Positions 11,216 through 23,329 of a stretch of DNA of 64,000 nucleotides are shown one piece after another; within the stretch, counting starts at the first letter, position 1; each line of letters starts with the position of its first letter. The stretch is from Diogma glabrata (Eukaryota > Arthropoda > Insecta > Diptera > Cylindrotomidae). Location: contig OY856186.1 of NCBI GenBank assembly GCA_963693315.1, positions 74,749,475 to 74,813,474 on the forward strand. The letters are read 5' to 3'. The translations under genes and the position numbers were made by a program. Below the pieces are notes generated by a model. It ran no database searches, was not told where the DNA came from, and was given only the letters and a program-made list of their open reading frames with translations.

Positions 11216-14200
11216 ATGGCAAATGTGATATCTATTTTAAATATGGAGAAACGGATGTCACTCAACTGAGATGTCACTAATACGAGGCAAAGTAGTGAAC
11301 TGTAATTTGGCGTATCGCATTTCCTCGATGAAAATCTATTAGCATCGACATAACATATTAACCCTCGACAACACTTCATATAGGGCACACGCAACGTTAA
11401 CATCACCACAACAAATTAGATGTGCGTAATTCTAAGAACTAGAGTTGTGACCATCCAAGGCCGGGGACTTTAAAACCAATTTTTATCAACCCCTTTAATA
11501 TATCTAAGGTTTGTCACAAGTCATAGTTTTCTAACTACTCGTGTGGAGTCTATTGGTTTTATGACGGTTAAAACGGTTTCATGTATAATTTTAAAGTGGA
11601 ACTATTGTGGTACCGGAAACGTATAACTGAGGCGTTGTTTGCTGTCAATATTTCTGGTAACAGTTTTCAATCCGTTTATTTTGATAGAATGTACAAATTA
11701 CATTTATCTAAATCTTAAAAGTTGTTTTAAGCATATGTGGTGTACCGCTTTCAGAAAATAAATTCTTCGTGAAAAAGCAATAAGTTGTGCCATTTATCCA
11801 CAAGAATTTTGATCAAAAGCCAGGATCCACCAACAAAATCAAAATATAATGATTCATGTTTTGAGCCATTTTGTAACGATATACAGATGAAACTTATGAA
11901 CGCCCTTCGTACATGGTTTTTAGAAAACAAATTACGAAACTAATTTGTAAATCGATTTGGAAAAGCGTAAACAAAATTAACTATAAAATAATTACACTAA
12001 ACATGTGTTGTATTACACTAATAAAACAATTACATAGGAGTAACATTTTAGAGTGAAAGTTAGAAAAATCTATACTTTTCTATGACTTAAAGTTCAAATA
12101 ACAATTTGACAGCTTTTTAAGTTTTTATACTAACTTTGATCTTAATTAATTTAAGATCGTACGAACTTAAATATTTTTGCTACTTTCATTTCTATATAAA
12201 TATTTTTTTGGAAAAATTAATATTTCATTCTGTCAAATCCTCGAAGTGAAATATTTGTAATTTAAATTTTATTTAAAAATCAGGGCGTGTGATTTAAGTG
12301 AATATTGTTTTTGCTTGACAGATGATTTTCGAGTAGATTTTATGGTGTTATGAAAGTTGTTGGATTGATTTCTATTGTTGATTTTATTTCTATATGTGGT
12401 ATTATTGTTGAGGTTTAATTGATAGCTGTTCGATTTAAAATATCCAAGCAGAACTTTTCAAAAACATGAAATCGATAGTGAAATTTCAAACTAAACAGCT
12501 TATTTCAAATTGCGACCGAAAACAAAAAACCATGAATAAAACGATTATTTACTTACATCCAATTCGTAGCTTGAATATTTCGTTATATTTTTAATTTTCA
12601 CCCATATCTATTTTAATTACCAACCATTATACATTCCTTATGCTCAGTCAATATAACAACGAAAAACTACCGTCGTCATTTTGTCAAATTCTTCAATTTA
12701 ACCAAAAACATTAAAATTTTAAACCATTTATTCCCTCAATATTCGTTCAACCAAAAATTTTATATTTCAAAATTAGTTCCAGATTTAATTGAAAATACCA
12801 AGCTAAAGTTACAAAAAAAAAAATATTCAAAATTAGAATTTGTTCGTCTTTTAAAATTCTAAATAGAAAAAATAAATTGATTTTTTTTTCTTCAACATTT
12901 GAAGGATACTCAATCAAACGATTTCATTATTTTTCTTATATTCTTTTATTGAAAGTCATTGACTTTTTAAGAACAGAATAATAATAATAATAATAATATA
13001 TAAAAAAATACCACAAAAATTGTTTCTAAAATATAAATAAGTATAATCCATTGTACCACACTGAGTGAGCTTTTTTTATTATTTTGATACATACATTTTT
13101 TTTTGAGATTTAAGTTTCCAATACAAAAATAAATTAATCTGTTGTAGATTAAAAAAAACCTTTAATAATGTCATGATATACTACCAATAATATTTTGATA
13201 TCACAAATAAAACATAAAATAATAAAAAAAAAACTTAAGAGCTTCATTATTCAAACACAAAAAAAAAGTTAAGCAAATATTATCAGTTTAATTCTGATGA
13301 TCATTAATACCCTTCGAGAAACCAATTTTTGCAATAAGATAATATTTTTTTTTGTACTAAGAAATATACTAAGCAACGATGGGTTTGATTTTTATTTTTA
13401 TGAAACCGTAATCAATTTAGTTTTAAAACAGAAAAAAATGTGAACATGGAATTTATATTGATAAATAACTTAAGTTTGTTTTTATTCAACTATTTTTGTT
13501 AAATTAGGGATGGTATGAACGAAAGAGGTTTCCATCTTAGGATAGATATAAATTATTTGTTGTTTCAGTGGATAAAGTAGAATCTAAATGCTATCATTTG
13601 AAAACAATTAAGACGTAACCATTAGCGAATAACGACTAACGATAACACAATAAAAATGAGTTTCGACTGTGTTATAATTTTTCGAAATTCAAGTGATCGA
13701 AAACAATAAATTCCGGTACCACTCCACAATTCCTGGCCCCTCAATTTGACATTTTTTTCTGGGAGTTTATGCTTAAACAAGATAAAAATGTTCCAGCAGT
13801 ACCCCAAAAATGTCCTCGGGCTTTAAGATACAGCCCTTCTAAAACTGACATTTTTATACAAAATTAAGATTTTTTTTTATGATATGACTTCAAACATTAG
13901 TCATTATTTTCACTAAAACCATCTTAATTTTGTATGTTTTATATAAAAATGAAATAAAACACTTACCTGATATACACAAAACACTTTTTTATACATATTC
14001 ACTTCAATTTCATTAATAATTTTAATTTTAAAAATCACCAACTTTTTATTGCATGTAATTTGTATGTACACCAAAAATTCTTATTAGACTTTCTTTCAAA
14101 CTCCATCAAATTATTATATAGGCTATTCGTGTAAATGCAGTTTCATAACGAATTTCAAAAACTTTAAAATAATTTTCTTGCTATCATAAAGGTAAAATAA

Positions 14201-14393
14201 AGGTGTTTTAGTTAAGGAATTTTTACTACAGTTAAATTATTTTATTGTTATTATATTATTTTAATAAATTTTAATACATAATTAAATATTTCTAATATGA
14301 CGGTTTGAAGTTTAAGTATAAAACTTTACAAATGTTTTGTTGGTATATATAGACTGATTGTTGCAAAACAATTAAATTATTTTACATATATAG

Positions 14394-14395
<2 letters not shown>
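11216..14395. other. AT-rich stretch, no gene recognised
   Basis: Only short chance ORFs, a TAA microsatellite near 12979-13000, and a small inverted repeat of ACAAAATTAAGAT at about 13858 with its complement near 13921-13935. Nothing else is supportable. Confidence 0.5.

Positions 14396-14477
<82 letters not shown>
14396..14477. repeat. (TA)n microsatellite
   Basis: About 80 bases of uninterrupted TA dinucleotide. Such tracts are unstable and prone to cruciform formation and polymerase slippage. Confidence 0.97.
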
Positions 14478-14484
<7 letters not shown>

Positions 14485-14639
14485 GAATGATATTTGTGAT
14501 ACAAATAAAAACTTCAATCAATTTGCATTTTATTAAAAATAATACAAGGAGGATTTAAATCAAAAGCTCTATTATCAAACATAAAATACCAAATTCTAAC
14601 GGGATGTTTCAAAACAATTAAACAATTTTGTTACATTAC

Positions 14640-15850
14640 GTATTTTATGTCACACATAAAATCTTGTTTGAAAAGTTTGATTGCAAATATAATATTATTG
14701 GCGGTTGATCATTTTTAAATGAACCTTTACATAAGCTGCGAATCAATATAAATGGATCAAATTGAAAATTTTGTTTCCAGAAAATTACCTTTAAACTTTT
14801 TGTTTTGTAATGAAGCGATACTTCGTTGAACATCAACGAAGTGGCATAGCAGGCCACGCACCTGGTGAGATTTATAAAGCCCCAAACTAGCTTCAATCAG
14901 TGGGGCCGAACATAGAATAGCACAAATTCACACCACCCTGCTTATCAATTACTTCACTCACACGCTCATATTCCAAATGTACTTTAATGTATGCCTCATC
15001 CATAATGCTATATTATCGAAAGTGTGTTTTAAATTCTCAACAACGAATGGTGTTTGCAGATTTGGTAGTTGATTTAATGGAAAAAATGTATACCATACAA
15101 ACCGCTTGATACAGCCAAGCGACCATATTCAATCAAACAGATGAGCTTGATATCATTTGCGTAATTGTTGATATGTACCATAGGAGATATACAACCCGAA
15201 TACAAACTATTTTGATGACAAAAATAAACAATTAAACGTTCAGGAAGAGAATATCAGATGCCGAACGATCTTGTGTTTGGCGGCTTGAATATAATGACAA
15301 AACTTTATGTTTAACAAAAATTAGTGCATGACTTCGTTGTGCGAGTGGATCTTGATTTAACTTTTCGGTAACCGATTGTAAGGCTTTCCATGCAACATTT
15401 CGTACACCAGAATTTACTAAAAGCTGTTCAACTGCTTCTACTAGTATAGACTGATCATACAGGTACACCCCATTCCTTGAATTCATTAATGATGTCGATA
15501 TATCTTCATGTTTTGGAATTGTTTTTAATAAAGTCACCTCAGGACCCCACATACGATTACTAAACGAGGTACATATCCCTAAATGCCGTTGAAACATTTC
15601 CACTAATTTTGTTCCCAGCTTAATACAAACATACCAAAAAAAAATTCTTCAAAAATAATATTGAAATCATTTTCAAATTGTAATGTAGTATAAGAATTAT
15701 CAAATTGGCAAAACATTATCCGTCGAGACGCAATAATTGGACTAAATATTTGTATAATAACAATAGAATGACGATATTCTTTTACATCCGCCATTTCTGC
15801 TAATTCACGAATTTTGTTTTTCATTCCATCATCAAATTTATGATAAACTA
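14640..15850 (-). pseudogene. HPS1-like: HPS1-like (BLOC-3 subunit) gene fragment, broken
   Basis: Two minus-strand blocks resemble the N-terminal third of HPS1, the longin-type subunit of BLOC-3. BLOC-3 is the Rab32/38 exchange factor used in lysosome-related organelle formation. Block 1 (15850-15603) carries IIQIFSPIIASRRIM and a DNSYTTLQFEND segment. Block 2 (15603-15232) carries SILVEAVEQLLVNSG and HALIFVKHKVLSLYSSRQ, ending SASDILFL. The order and spacing fit the family, but the frame changes at 15603 with part of the longin domain missing, and a stop follows at 15232-15234. Further down, an open segment near 15055-15220 with NDIKLICLIEY could be a continuation. I see no convincing introns, so a processed or truncated pseudogene is favoured. 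A diverged real exon set is the alternative. The match rests on recalled family features, not a search. Confidence 0.5.
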
Positions 15851-16255
15851 AATCCTTTGATTATCCTCGGGTTATTTTTTCGTTTTTCGTATGAGACGGT
15901 CGAGTTCCTGTGCTTCTATAAATTTATTTTCTAATTTTTAATAATTATTGATATTTAATGATAATTGATATTTAATGTTGATATTTTTGATCTAAAAAGT
16001 GTTTAATGCTATAGTTTTCATTTTGCTGATCAATAGTAAATTTTGGTTTCTGAATCTTGAACTATTTGTATTAAAATTATAAATTGCATGAGTTTTAATT
16101 GGTTACATATATTTTTTGGTTGTTAAAAACTCATTGTGAATACCGGTTGTATTTAAACAGTTGACATTTTTTGCTTAAATCAATTCAGTGGGTGTTTCTT
16201 ATACCAAGTCAGTGTAGTCTTTTTGCGTAAATAATTACTAAAATAATAAGTCAAT

Positions 16256-17230
16256 ATGTGTGATAAAAAAATGGATTTGAGATCCACAACAATAAAAAAT
16301 AATTTATCACCATCAACAGCGTCATCATTAACTAATAATAGCAGTACTAATATGGAGTTAAAAATTGATCAACTTATTTTAAAAATTAATGAACAAGAAA
16401 AAAAAATTAATCAAGTTCTGCAATGTACTGTTAAGCTTGAAGAATTGACAAATAATATTACGTCACTCCACATTGATGTTAATTTAATGAAAAGCGAACA
16501 TGATAAATTGAAAGCCGATGTTATTGATTGTAAATCAGCTGTTGATAAAATGTTTGAAATTGAACAAGAAAATTTGAATTTAAGAAATGATAATACTGCT
16601 TTGTCTATTGAGCTGACTAATCTTAAAAGTAAACTCAGTGATTGTTCACAACATTTTAATTCAATTGAGGATCTTAAATTCAAAGTTCGTAGGATTGAAC
16701 GGGAAAGAAAGTTTAACCAATTGATCATTTCTGGTATACCCAAAATGGATAATCGGAATGACATTGATATTGTTCTGGATATAGCAAATAAACTTCAAGT
16801 CGGCATAACATCATCTAGTATACTTGCCATTTTTCGCTTAAAATCTCGTAGTCAAGTGAACCGTATTCAACATGATAATATCATTGTAACGTTTGACAAT
16901 ATCCGAACACGAAACCGGTTGCTTGCTGAATACTATAAACATATTAATTTGAATCTTTTGGATTTCGGTTTATCCCAAATAAGCTCCAGAATATACATAT
17001 TTGAAAATCTAACTAGTGATGACTATATAATATATAGGAAATCGCTCACCATCAAGAAAAAAGCTAGTAGTAATATAACGCGTGTGTATACTCATAGGGG
17101 CGGAGTTTTTATTGATGTTACTGGACATGAACAGCCAATTGGAGTTAATTCATTAGTCGACTTATGCTCGCTTTTTCCTGAAGCCGAAGTCTCTAAGCAT
17201 AAAACTTCAAGTGTCAACCAAACCTCTTAA
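16256..17230 (+). CDS. CR1-like ORF1 protein: coiled coil plus RNA-binding FP-type domain
   Basis: This intact 324-aa protein is the RNA-binding chaperone of the retrotransposon RNP. A low-complexity N terminus (residues 1-45, many N, S and T) precedes a long heptad-rich coiled coil (about 45-155, with LTNLKSKLSDCSQHFNSIED near its end). A basic RRIERERKFNQLIISGIP hinge leads into a domain of about 140 residues that resembles the C-terminal domain of the baculovirus-FP-like proteins found in insect LINE ORF1. The C-terminal domain has a GIP start, an IFRL(K)SRS segment and a closing GGVFIDV segment. No CCHC knuckle is visible. The start at 16256 is the first Met and follows stops in frame. 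It is the upstream cistron of the bicistronic element. Confidence 0.82.
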   Translation: MCDKKMDLRSTTIKNNLSPSTASSLTNNSSTNMELKIDQLILKINEQEKKINQVLQCTVKLEELTNNITSLHIDVNLMKSEHDKLKADVIDCKSAVDKMFEIEQENLNLRNDNTALSIELTNLKSKLSDCSQHFNSIEDLKFKVRRIERERKFNQLIISGIPKMDNRNDIDIVLDIANKLQVGITSSSILAIFRLKSRSQVNRIQHDNIIVTFDNIRTRNRLLAEYYKHINLNLLDFGLSQISSRIYIFENLTSDDYIIYRKSLTIKKKASSNITRVYTHRGGVFIDVTGHEQPIGVNSLVDLCSLFPEAEVSKHKTSSVNQTS

Positions 17231-17520
17231 GATTGAAAAGCCCAACAATCATCACCTACTGTTACCTATATTGATAAAAAGCTTAATGTTGAAATATTTT
17301 TATTTTTACTTTTTTAATTATTTGAAATTAATTTTGATATCTTATTATATTATTAATGTTTACTTTTGTTTGGTTTTAGATGGTAATAATGAGATAAATA
17401 AGAATGTGATTGAACTTAAGGAGGGTTCTGAATCTGATCAATGGTTTGATATAATTGATTGTCTATCTCTAAATGTTTTTATTAATGATGGTTTTATAGT
17501 CATTTTTAATTCTGTTTATC

Positions 17521-20337
17521 GTGATGTTAAGAGTATTTGCATTCAAAGTGGAAGACTTTGATTTGGATCTTGCCATGAACGATGTGAGTGTGAATATTGC
17601 CGAGGATTCGAATCTCGAACGATTATCGTTCTCTAAATTTTCATTTAATTTTGCACACATTAATGCACGTAGTATTACTGCCCATATTGATGAAATTAGA
17701 TTGTTACTCAATAAGCCACACTTACACATACTTGGTATATCTGAAAGTTTTCTAAGTAATTCATCTCCTAAATTATTGTATGATGTGCCGGGTTTTAGTT
17801 TGTTTAGACATGATCGTATTGGTAAGGCATGTGGTGGTGTAGCTTTCTATATTCGTCAAGGTTTGAAAGTTAAAGTTGTAAGTAAATCTTCTAAGTCTAC
17901 TACTGCTAAACTTGAGTATCTATTTATTGAAATATCGGTTGTAGGATCCAAGATAGTCGTTGGTATTTTTTATAATCCACCCCCAGTTTGCGTTGGTGAT
18001 GTGGAGGATATCGCATCTGCTATTGAGCCTATGTTATCACAATACAGCCATACCATTCTTATGGGTGATTTTAATTTTGATATGTGTTCTTCAAATCCCT
18101 CACTACCAATAAGAAATTTTAAAAATCTATTAATTTCTTCTGCTCTCTATTCAATTCCTTATAATCCAACTCGATTAGCAGCTCTTCTTGATCTTATTAT
18201 TATTCCTGAGGTTAATAGATCAAGGATAATGATGTTCGGTCAATCTGCACTGCCTGGTATTGCTGATCATGATCTTGTGTATATGTCATATAATTACAGA
18301 CTACCAAAGCCACCAAATAATTTTCACTTGGTTCGAGATATGTCAGTACTGAATTTTGAATTACTCCACCAGACCATCTTACAACTACCGTGGGATCAAA
18401 TCTATTATATTCTTGATTGTGATTCCCAAGTTAAATTCATCTCTGAATTAGTATTGCATCTTTATGATATGTGTGTACCGTTGAAATGTAAATTGATTTC
18501 TAAAGACACTTCTACCCCTTGGATGAATCAACAAATTTTGTATTGGATTTCTATTCGTGATAAGGCCTATAGAATCTGGATACTCAGCCGTAATAACAGA
18601 GACTTAATTATATTTCGTAAATTTCGTAATAAAGTTACTGATCTCATTCGCAAAGCCAAAGAAAATTATTTCTCGAATTGTCTCAATAAGAGTAATCAAA
18701 ATGTGTGGAAAACTCTACGTTCACTGAATCTCTATGAGTCTACGTCAGTTAGTTCAGATTTCAAATATTCTGCTGATGATTTCAACAAATATTTTACAAC
18801 TTTAAAAACGTCTCCCGTTGTTCTTCCACTACCATATCGTAATATTGATAATCCCAGCGCTTTTAATTTTATTCATGTTACGGAGTCTGATGTGTATTAT
18901 GCAGCATGCTCCATTTCGAGTAATGCGATCGGTTCTGATAATAAAAGCCTTAAATTTTTGTTGATCATCCTTCCATATATATTGCCCTATATTACTTATG
19001 TTTATAACTCGTGTATTACTAAATGTGTTTTTCCATATGTTTGGAAACATTCGACTGTGTTACCTATACCGAAAACTAAAGAACCTTCTTCGATTGGTAA
19101 TTATCGTCCAATAAGCATTTCACCAGTTTTATCGAAAGTTTTTGAAGTACTGCTTAAGAATCAAATGGAAAGTTACATCGAGGATAATAATTTATTATAT
19201 GATTTTCAATCAGGATTTCGTAAAAACTATAGTACTTCTACCGCGCTTTCTAAAATAGTATTTGACATTGGTAGTAAACTCAATGAATCTAAATTTTCTA
19301 TATTAATCCTACTAGATTTTACGCATGCTTTTGATTCAATTGATCATGAGTGCCTGGTGCAAAAATTATGGCTTTACTTTGGATTTTCACCATTTGCTGT
19401 CCGATTCCTAGTTTCTTATTTGGCTGATCGACGTCAAAGTGTACGTATTGGAGATAACATTTCGCTTCCTCTTCCGCTATCTTCTGGTGTACCTCAGGGG
19501 TCAATCTTGGGGCCATTGTTATTTGCTTTGTATATTAATGATTTACCTGATCACATTAACTTTTGCTCACTTCATTTATATGCTGATGACGGTCAAATGT
19601 ACCATTCTGCACAACTTAAGGCTATTAATGGTGCATTTGATCAAATCAATGAAGATTTGGCCTCTGTTGCTAGGTGGTCTAGCTCAAATGGACTCTCACT
19701 TAATGCTATTAAAACACAGTGTATTTTTATATACAAGCGTGGCCTTGACATTGTGTTACCTCCATTGTTCTTAAACGGTGTCCAACTTCAATTTACTGAC
19801 ACTGTGAAGAATCTTGGCGTAACTTTTAATAATACTCTCACATGGTCTGATCACATAAATCAAGTTTGTCGTAAAGTAAATTTTTCTCTACATTGCTTGC
19901 GTCAATTTCAACACTTTGTTCCTTTAAATATACGCTTACTGTTTATCAAAGCTCTAATTGTACCACTCTTTACATATTGTGATGTTCTGTTTTACAATTC
20001 CGACTTTGATTCTAAAAGATCGCTGCAAGTCGCATTTAACAATTGTACACGTTATGTCCATAAACTTAAGCGGTATGATCATATCTCGAATTATGCTACG
20101 CAAATACTCGGTTGCAAGTTCTTTTCTTATTTACAGTACCGTATGTGTTGCTTTTTATTTAAGATCTTGCATGTCCATCATCCGTCTTATTTATCTTCTT
20201 TGTTACAGTTTGGTTCTTCCTTGCGCACACGTAGACTTCAGTCTCTTAGTAGCAGATACTCGTGTAAACAATTTTCAGACTCTATTTTCGTTCATGGTAT
20301 TAACATCTACAATAATCTTCCTGAACATTTTGAATAA
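17521..20337 (+). CDS. CR1-like ORF2: APE endonuclease and reverse transcriptase, intact
   Basis: This 938-aa polyprotein carries out target-primed reverse transcription. The endonuclease (about residues 38-260) shows FAHINARSI, LGISESFL, GGVAFYIRQGL, LMGDFNFDMC and ADHDLVY, which together keep the expected N, E, D/N and D-H catalytic positions. The RT (about 500-790) shows SIGNYRPISISPVLSKVFE, LILLDFTHAFDSIDHE, SSGVPQGSILGPLLFALYIN and LYADDGQMYHS. The catalytic YADD is intact (19579-19590). The C-terminal region follows to 20337, and no RNase H is seen. The first in-frame Met is 17521, with another at 17575 closer to the conserved part. How the second cistron is translated is not evident. 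No stops or frameshifts interrupt it, unlike every other retrotransposon in the window. Confidence 0.92.
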   Translation: MMLRVFAFKVEDFDLDLAMNDVSVNIAEDSNLERLSFSKFSFNFAHINARSITAHIDEIRLLLNKPHLHILGISESFLSNSSPKLLYDVPGFSLFRHDRIGKACGGVAFYIRQGLKVKVVSKSSKSTTAKLEYLFIEISVVGSKIVVGIFYNPPPVCVGDVEDIASAIEPMLSQYSHTILMGDFNFDMCSSNPSLPIRNFKNLLISSALYSIPYNPTRLAALLDLIIIPEVNRSRIMMFGQSALPGIADHDLVYMSYNYRLPKPPNNFHLVRDMSVLNFELLHQTILQLPWDQIYYILDCDSQVKFISELVLHLYDMCVPLKCKLISKDTSTPWMNQQILYWISIRDKAYRIWILSRNNRDLIIFRKFRNKVTDLIRKAKENYFSNCLNKSNQNVWKTLRSLNLYESTSVSSDFKYSADDFNKYFTTLKTSPVVLPLPYRNIDNPSAFNFIHVTESDVYYAACSISSNAIGSDNKSLKFLLIILPYILPYITYVYNSCITKCVFPYVWKHSTVLPIPKTKEPSSIGNYRPISISPVLSKVFEVLLKNQMESYIEDNNLLYDFQSGFRKNYSTSTALSKIVFDIGSKLNESKFSILILLDFTHAFDSIDHECLVQKLWLYFGFSPFAVRFLVSYLADRRQSVRIGDNISLPLPLSSGVPQGSILGPLLFALYINDLPDHINFCSLHLYADDGQMYHSAQLKAINGAFDQINEDLASVARWSSSNGLSLNAIKTQCIFIYKRGLDIVLPPLFLNGVQLQFTDTVKNLGVTFNNTLTWSDHINQVCRKVNFSLHCLRQFQHFVPLNIRLLFIKALIVPLFTYCDVLFYNSDFDSKRSLQVAFNNCTRYVHKLKRYDHISNYATQILGCKFFSYLQYRMCCFLFKILHVHHPSYLSSLLQFGSSLRTRRLQSLSSRYSCKQFSDSIFVHGINIYNNLPEHFE

Positions 20338-20755
20338 ATAAATAAACATACAAAATGCTCAAATACTCTTGGCATATTTAAAAGAAACTGCTTTACCCAT
20401 TTTGTCAAATCAAGCCATTGAATTATTGAATAATTAAATTTTTTATTTCAATCATACATTTTTGTATTTTTTTTTTTTTTCATTTTTTATCATTTTCAAA
20501 CCACTATCATCCATCTTTATTATTAAGTACATACATTGTTCTTTGGTAGAATTTACTGAATATTTCAATTTAAAAATATATAAGTATTATTATTGTTGTG
20601 AATATCAGCATTTTATGTCAGTATTAAGTAATTATTATGTCTCATTTCAATAATTATATTGTCCTTTCCTTAATGTTAATTACTTGTTAATTACTTGTTA
20701 ATGTATATCACTCGGTACAGACTTTGAGAAGGCTTGCCTTAACTGTATCGTTTTA

Positions 20756-20805
20756 TAATGATAATAATAATAAATAAATAAATAATAAATAATAATTGAT
20801 TAAAT
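20756..20805 (+). repeat. 3'-terminal TAA-type repeats of the CR1-like element
   Basis: A run of ATAATAATAAATAAATAAT follows the conserved-looking 3' UTR end. Short tandem repeats replace poly(A) at the 3' end of CR1 elements and are thought to be made during reverse transcription. Confidence 0.75.
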
Positions 20806-20959
20806 ATTAATAAACCATTCATTTTTAATTATAATTATTTTTAAGTTTTTATCAATAAATTTTTACAATCTTTATGCAAAATTCTTGTTCACAAGTTTCC
20901 AATTGGATTCTGACAGACATCCGCGCACGCAACAAATATACTCGCTCATACGTACCAAC

Positions 20960-21025
20960 ATCCACACCCAATGCAAATACACACGTACACACACACACGC
21001 GCACACAATCATACACACATACATG
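20960..21025. repeat. Imperfect (AC)n microsatellite
   Basis: Interrupted CA repeats (CACACACACGCGCACAC and similar). The nearby ORFs on both strands are products of this composition. Confidence 0.8.
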
Positions 21026-21309
21026 TATATTTTACATCTATATAATACGGTACTCACCCCTATAGCTAGTCCAGATCCCGCTCCTGACTCCCTCGGATTT
21101 TATAATTCGTTCATTCCCATCAAGTCAAACATAGACCAGAGCTCGGCCATGATGATTGTAAATTATAAACGTTGATAAGATCCAAATTTTAGATTGTTAA
21201 TGGTTGTTGAAATTAGTAAGAATTTATGATGGATGTAATAATCCAAGCTAGATCGATAATCTCGAAATCAATTAGCAACTTGTAGAAATGTAATTGTTGA
21301 TACTACTAA

Positions 21310-22280
21310 CAACAGGTTTCAGCAGTTGTTGAAATTTATCACTCTGTGATGAATGTTATGATATGAACTTGAAAACAACGGCAATTGTTGTAACCCACAA
21401 TTAAAAGCACTAACAAGACAGCCTCAAGGTCACTTGTATATTCTCGTAACTGATTGTCGAAATTTGTTATAATTTTCATATAAGACGTGACCCAATCAAC
21501 AGGTTTCAACGGTTGTTGAAATATTTCACTCTGTGATAGATGATAAAGCCAGAATTTGCAACCAACATCAACAATTAAAACCATCAACAAAACAGCTTCA
21601 AGGACACTTATTTATTCTTTAACGAACCAATTCACGGCACACACATATCATATATATAATTTTTTCTTTTCTTTCGTTTTTTTTATAATTTCTAGTTTTA
21701 TTTAAATAATACATTGAATAATTATATTATATGTACATATTTTGGTTTTTTTTTTCTTTTTAGTTGAAAACTGAACAAATGTGAAATTTTTCTAGTCACT
21801 GGCACTGATTGTGAATTAAAATACTAAATTTGAACTACATAAATATGTAAATTCTCAAACATATAGCAATTCCTTTTTTTCTGGCACTAATTGTACTTTT
21901 AAATAAACATACTAAATTCAACGCCATCAATTTGTTATATTTTAGCTAAATAAATTTATCTACTTAATTTTGAGGAAAATTCAAAAAAAAATTCAATAAT
22001 GTCGACATATAAGATGAACAAATTGACAAAATTGACAATTCATCCATTAATCCAATAAAAAAGAAGGAGCAAAAATGGCACTCACAACTGCACAAACGTA
22101 TAATAGTTTTTCTTTGTTCACTGGCACTAAATGGATCAACTTGAACTCCATAAAGTTGTTGAATTTAAACTAAATAAATTTGTCTAATTAATTTTAAGCA
22201 CAATGTCGCGAATTCAAAAAAATTCAATTATGTCGACATTTAAGATGAACAAATTGACAAAATTGACAACTCATCAATCA
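21310..22280. repeat. Two pairs of diverged direct repeats
   Basis: Pair 1 begins CAGGTTTCA at 21313 and again at about 21500 and shares a GTTGTTGAAAT..TTTCACTCTGTGAT core, with AGC(A/C)TCAAGG further on. Pair 2 shares AAGATGAACAAATTGACAAA and the flanking GTCGACAT at about 22000 and 22240. The spacing is 190 to 240 bp. The segment looks like decayed tandem duplications. No gene is seen between 20806 and 22760. Confidence 0.65.
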
Positions 22281-22443
22281 ATCCAATTAAACAACACAAT
22301 GGAGATAAAAAGTCAATGACAGACTAAGAGACAGAAGACCTCTATCGGCTGATATTTATAGTTGATTAACGGCCGTTTTTAGACAATAACAAAACGATAA
22401 GTTTGTTTCTTGAGAATTTTTTCGTTGAATAGTGCACCCACTA

Positions 22444-22675
22444 AGGAGATTGCACAACTGCTTCGTAACAAACTTGAAAAAATTTTTGTAAAGGATGGTT
22501 ATAGATTGAATGCAAGAAATTGTGTTTCCCAAGAGTAAAAACCACTTCAAAAGTTCTTGATATTAATGCAAATGAGAAGTAACACATTGAGCTTGATTTG
22601 TAAATAAGTACATGTTTTCTTTTTGGGAAAAATAGAGCGATTCTAAATAAAGGAGGTTGCCCAACTGCTTCGTAA
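22444..22675 (+). repeat. Direct repeat CAACTGCTTCGTAACA
   Basis: CAACTGCTTCGTAACA preceded by AAGGAG(A/G)TTGC occurs at about 22445-22470 and again at about 22651-22671, about 200 bp apart. No function is evident. Confidence 0.6.
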
Positions 22676-22768
22676 CAGTTTCTAGTAACTTGTCTTTAGT
22701 TTGTGGATGATAACAGAAGAAAACTAATTAGTTAGTGAAATAGAACTATTTCTTCTAAAGCCATTGAA

Positions 22769-22960
22769 TAATTGAACGGCTGAGTAGAAAAAGGATAATA
22801 TTCCAAAAATACGAAAAATAAACTGAGATAGCTATTTTGTAGTGAATGTCGTAGTGAATGTAGTGAATGTAGTGAATGTCGAATTCGTTTAATGAGCGTA
22901 TAAAGAATAATATTCCATTTTTTGGAATATTATTCTTTTTCTACTCAGCCGTTCAATTAT
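22769..22960. mobile_element. Foldback or MITE-like element with 43-bp arms
   Basis: Arms at 22769-22810 and 22917-22960 are inverted copies beginning ATAATTGAACGGCTGAG, with one or two mismatches. The loop holds a short tandem of TAGTGAATG at 22850-22880. There is no coding capacity. It is a probable foldback MITE; no target duplication can be read with confidence. Confidence 0.65.
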
Positions 22961-23329
22961 ATAGTTCGAGAAAAGTGGTAACTAACAATAATACTTGTTA
23001 TTTGTTTCTCTTTATTAAGTCTGAAAAGACAGATTACATTATACATGCATAAAATATTTAAATAAAAAAGCATTGATAATATATCAGTGAACACAAGACA
23101 TAAATATGATATCACACTATGATATCACAATCTATACAATTTTCGACCGATCTCGTTTCGAACCAATGAGAAAATTTTAAACTTTAAAAATTTTATCATT
23201 CTCATCAGGGTGAGCCGACTAGATAAACTACCAAAAAATGTCAACGCTTATATAAACCAAAAATTAGTCTACATCTCTAGCAAAGTATAAGAAAACCAAA
23301 AATTTACGTAAACATATATTTAATAGATT

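Larger units (their letters stand above)
15860..20805 (+). mobile_element. Full-length CR1-like non-LTR retrotransposon
   Basis: The arrangement is 5' leader (to 16255), ORF1 (16256-17230), a 290-bp gap, ORF2 (17521-20337), and a 3' UTR ending in TAATAA-type short repeats at about 20756-20800 rather than poly(A), as in CR1 elements. Both ORFs are uninterrupted, so the copy is young or under constraint. The left end abuts the HPS1-like fragment, whose coding similarity stops close to 15850. I could not read a clear target-site duplication because both flanks are low-complexity. Confidence 0.85.

Noticed and set aside
11143..11409. Minus-strand 88-codon ORF
   Set aside because: It overlaps the more convincing plus-strand block at 10876-11215 and runs into non-coding sequence.
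18829..19774. Open frames on both strands across the CR1 RT region
   Set aside because: They overlap the intact ORF2 in other frames and show no domain; they are shadows of the coding sequence.
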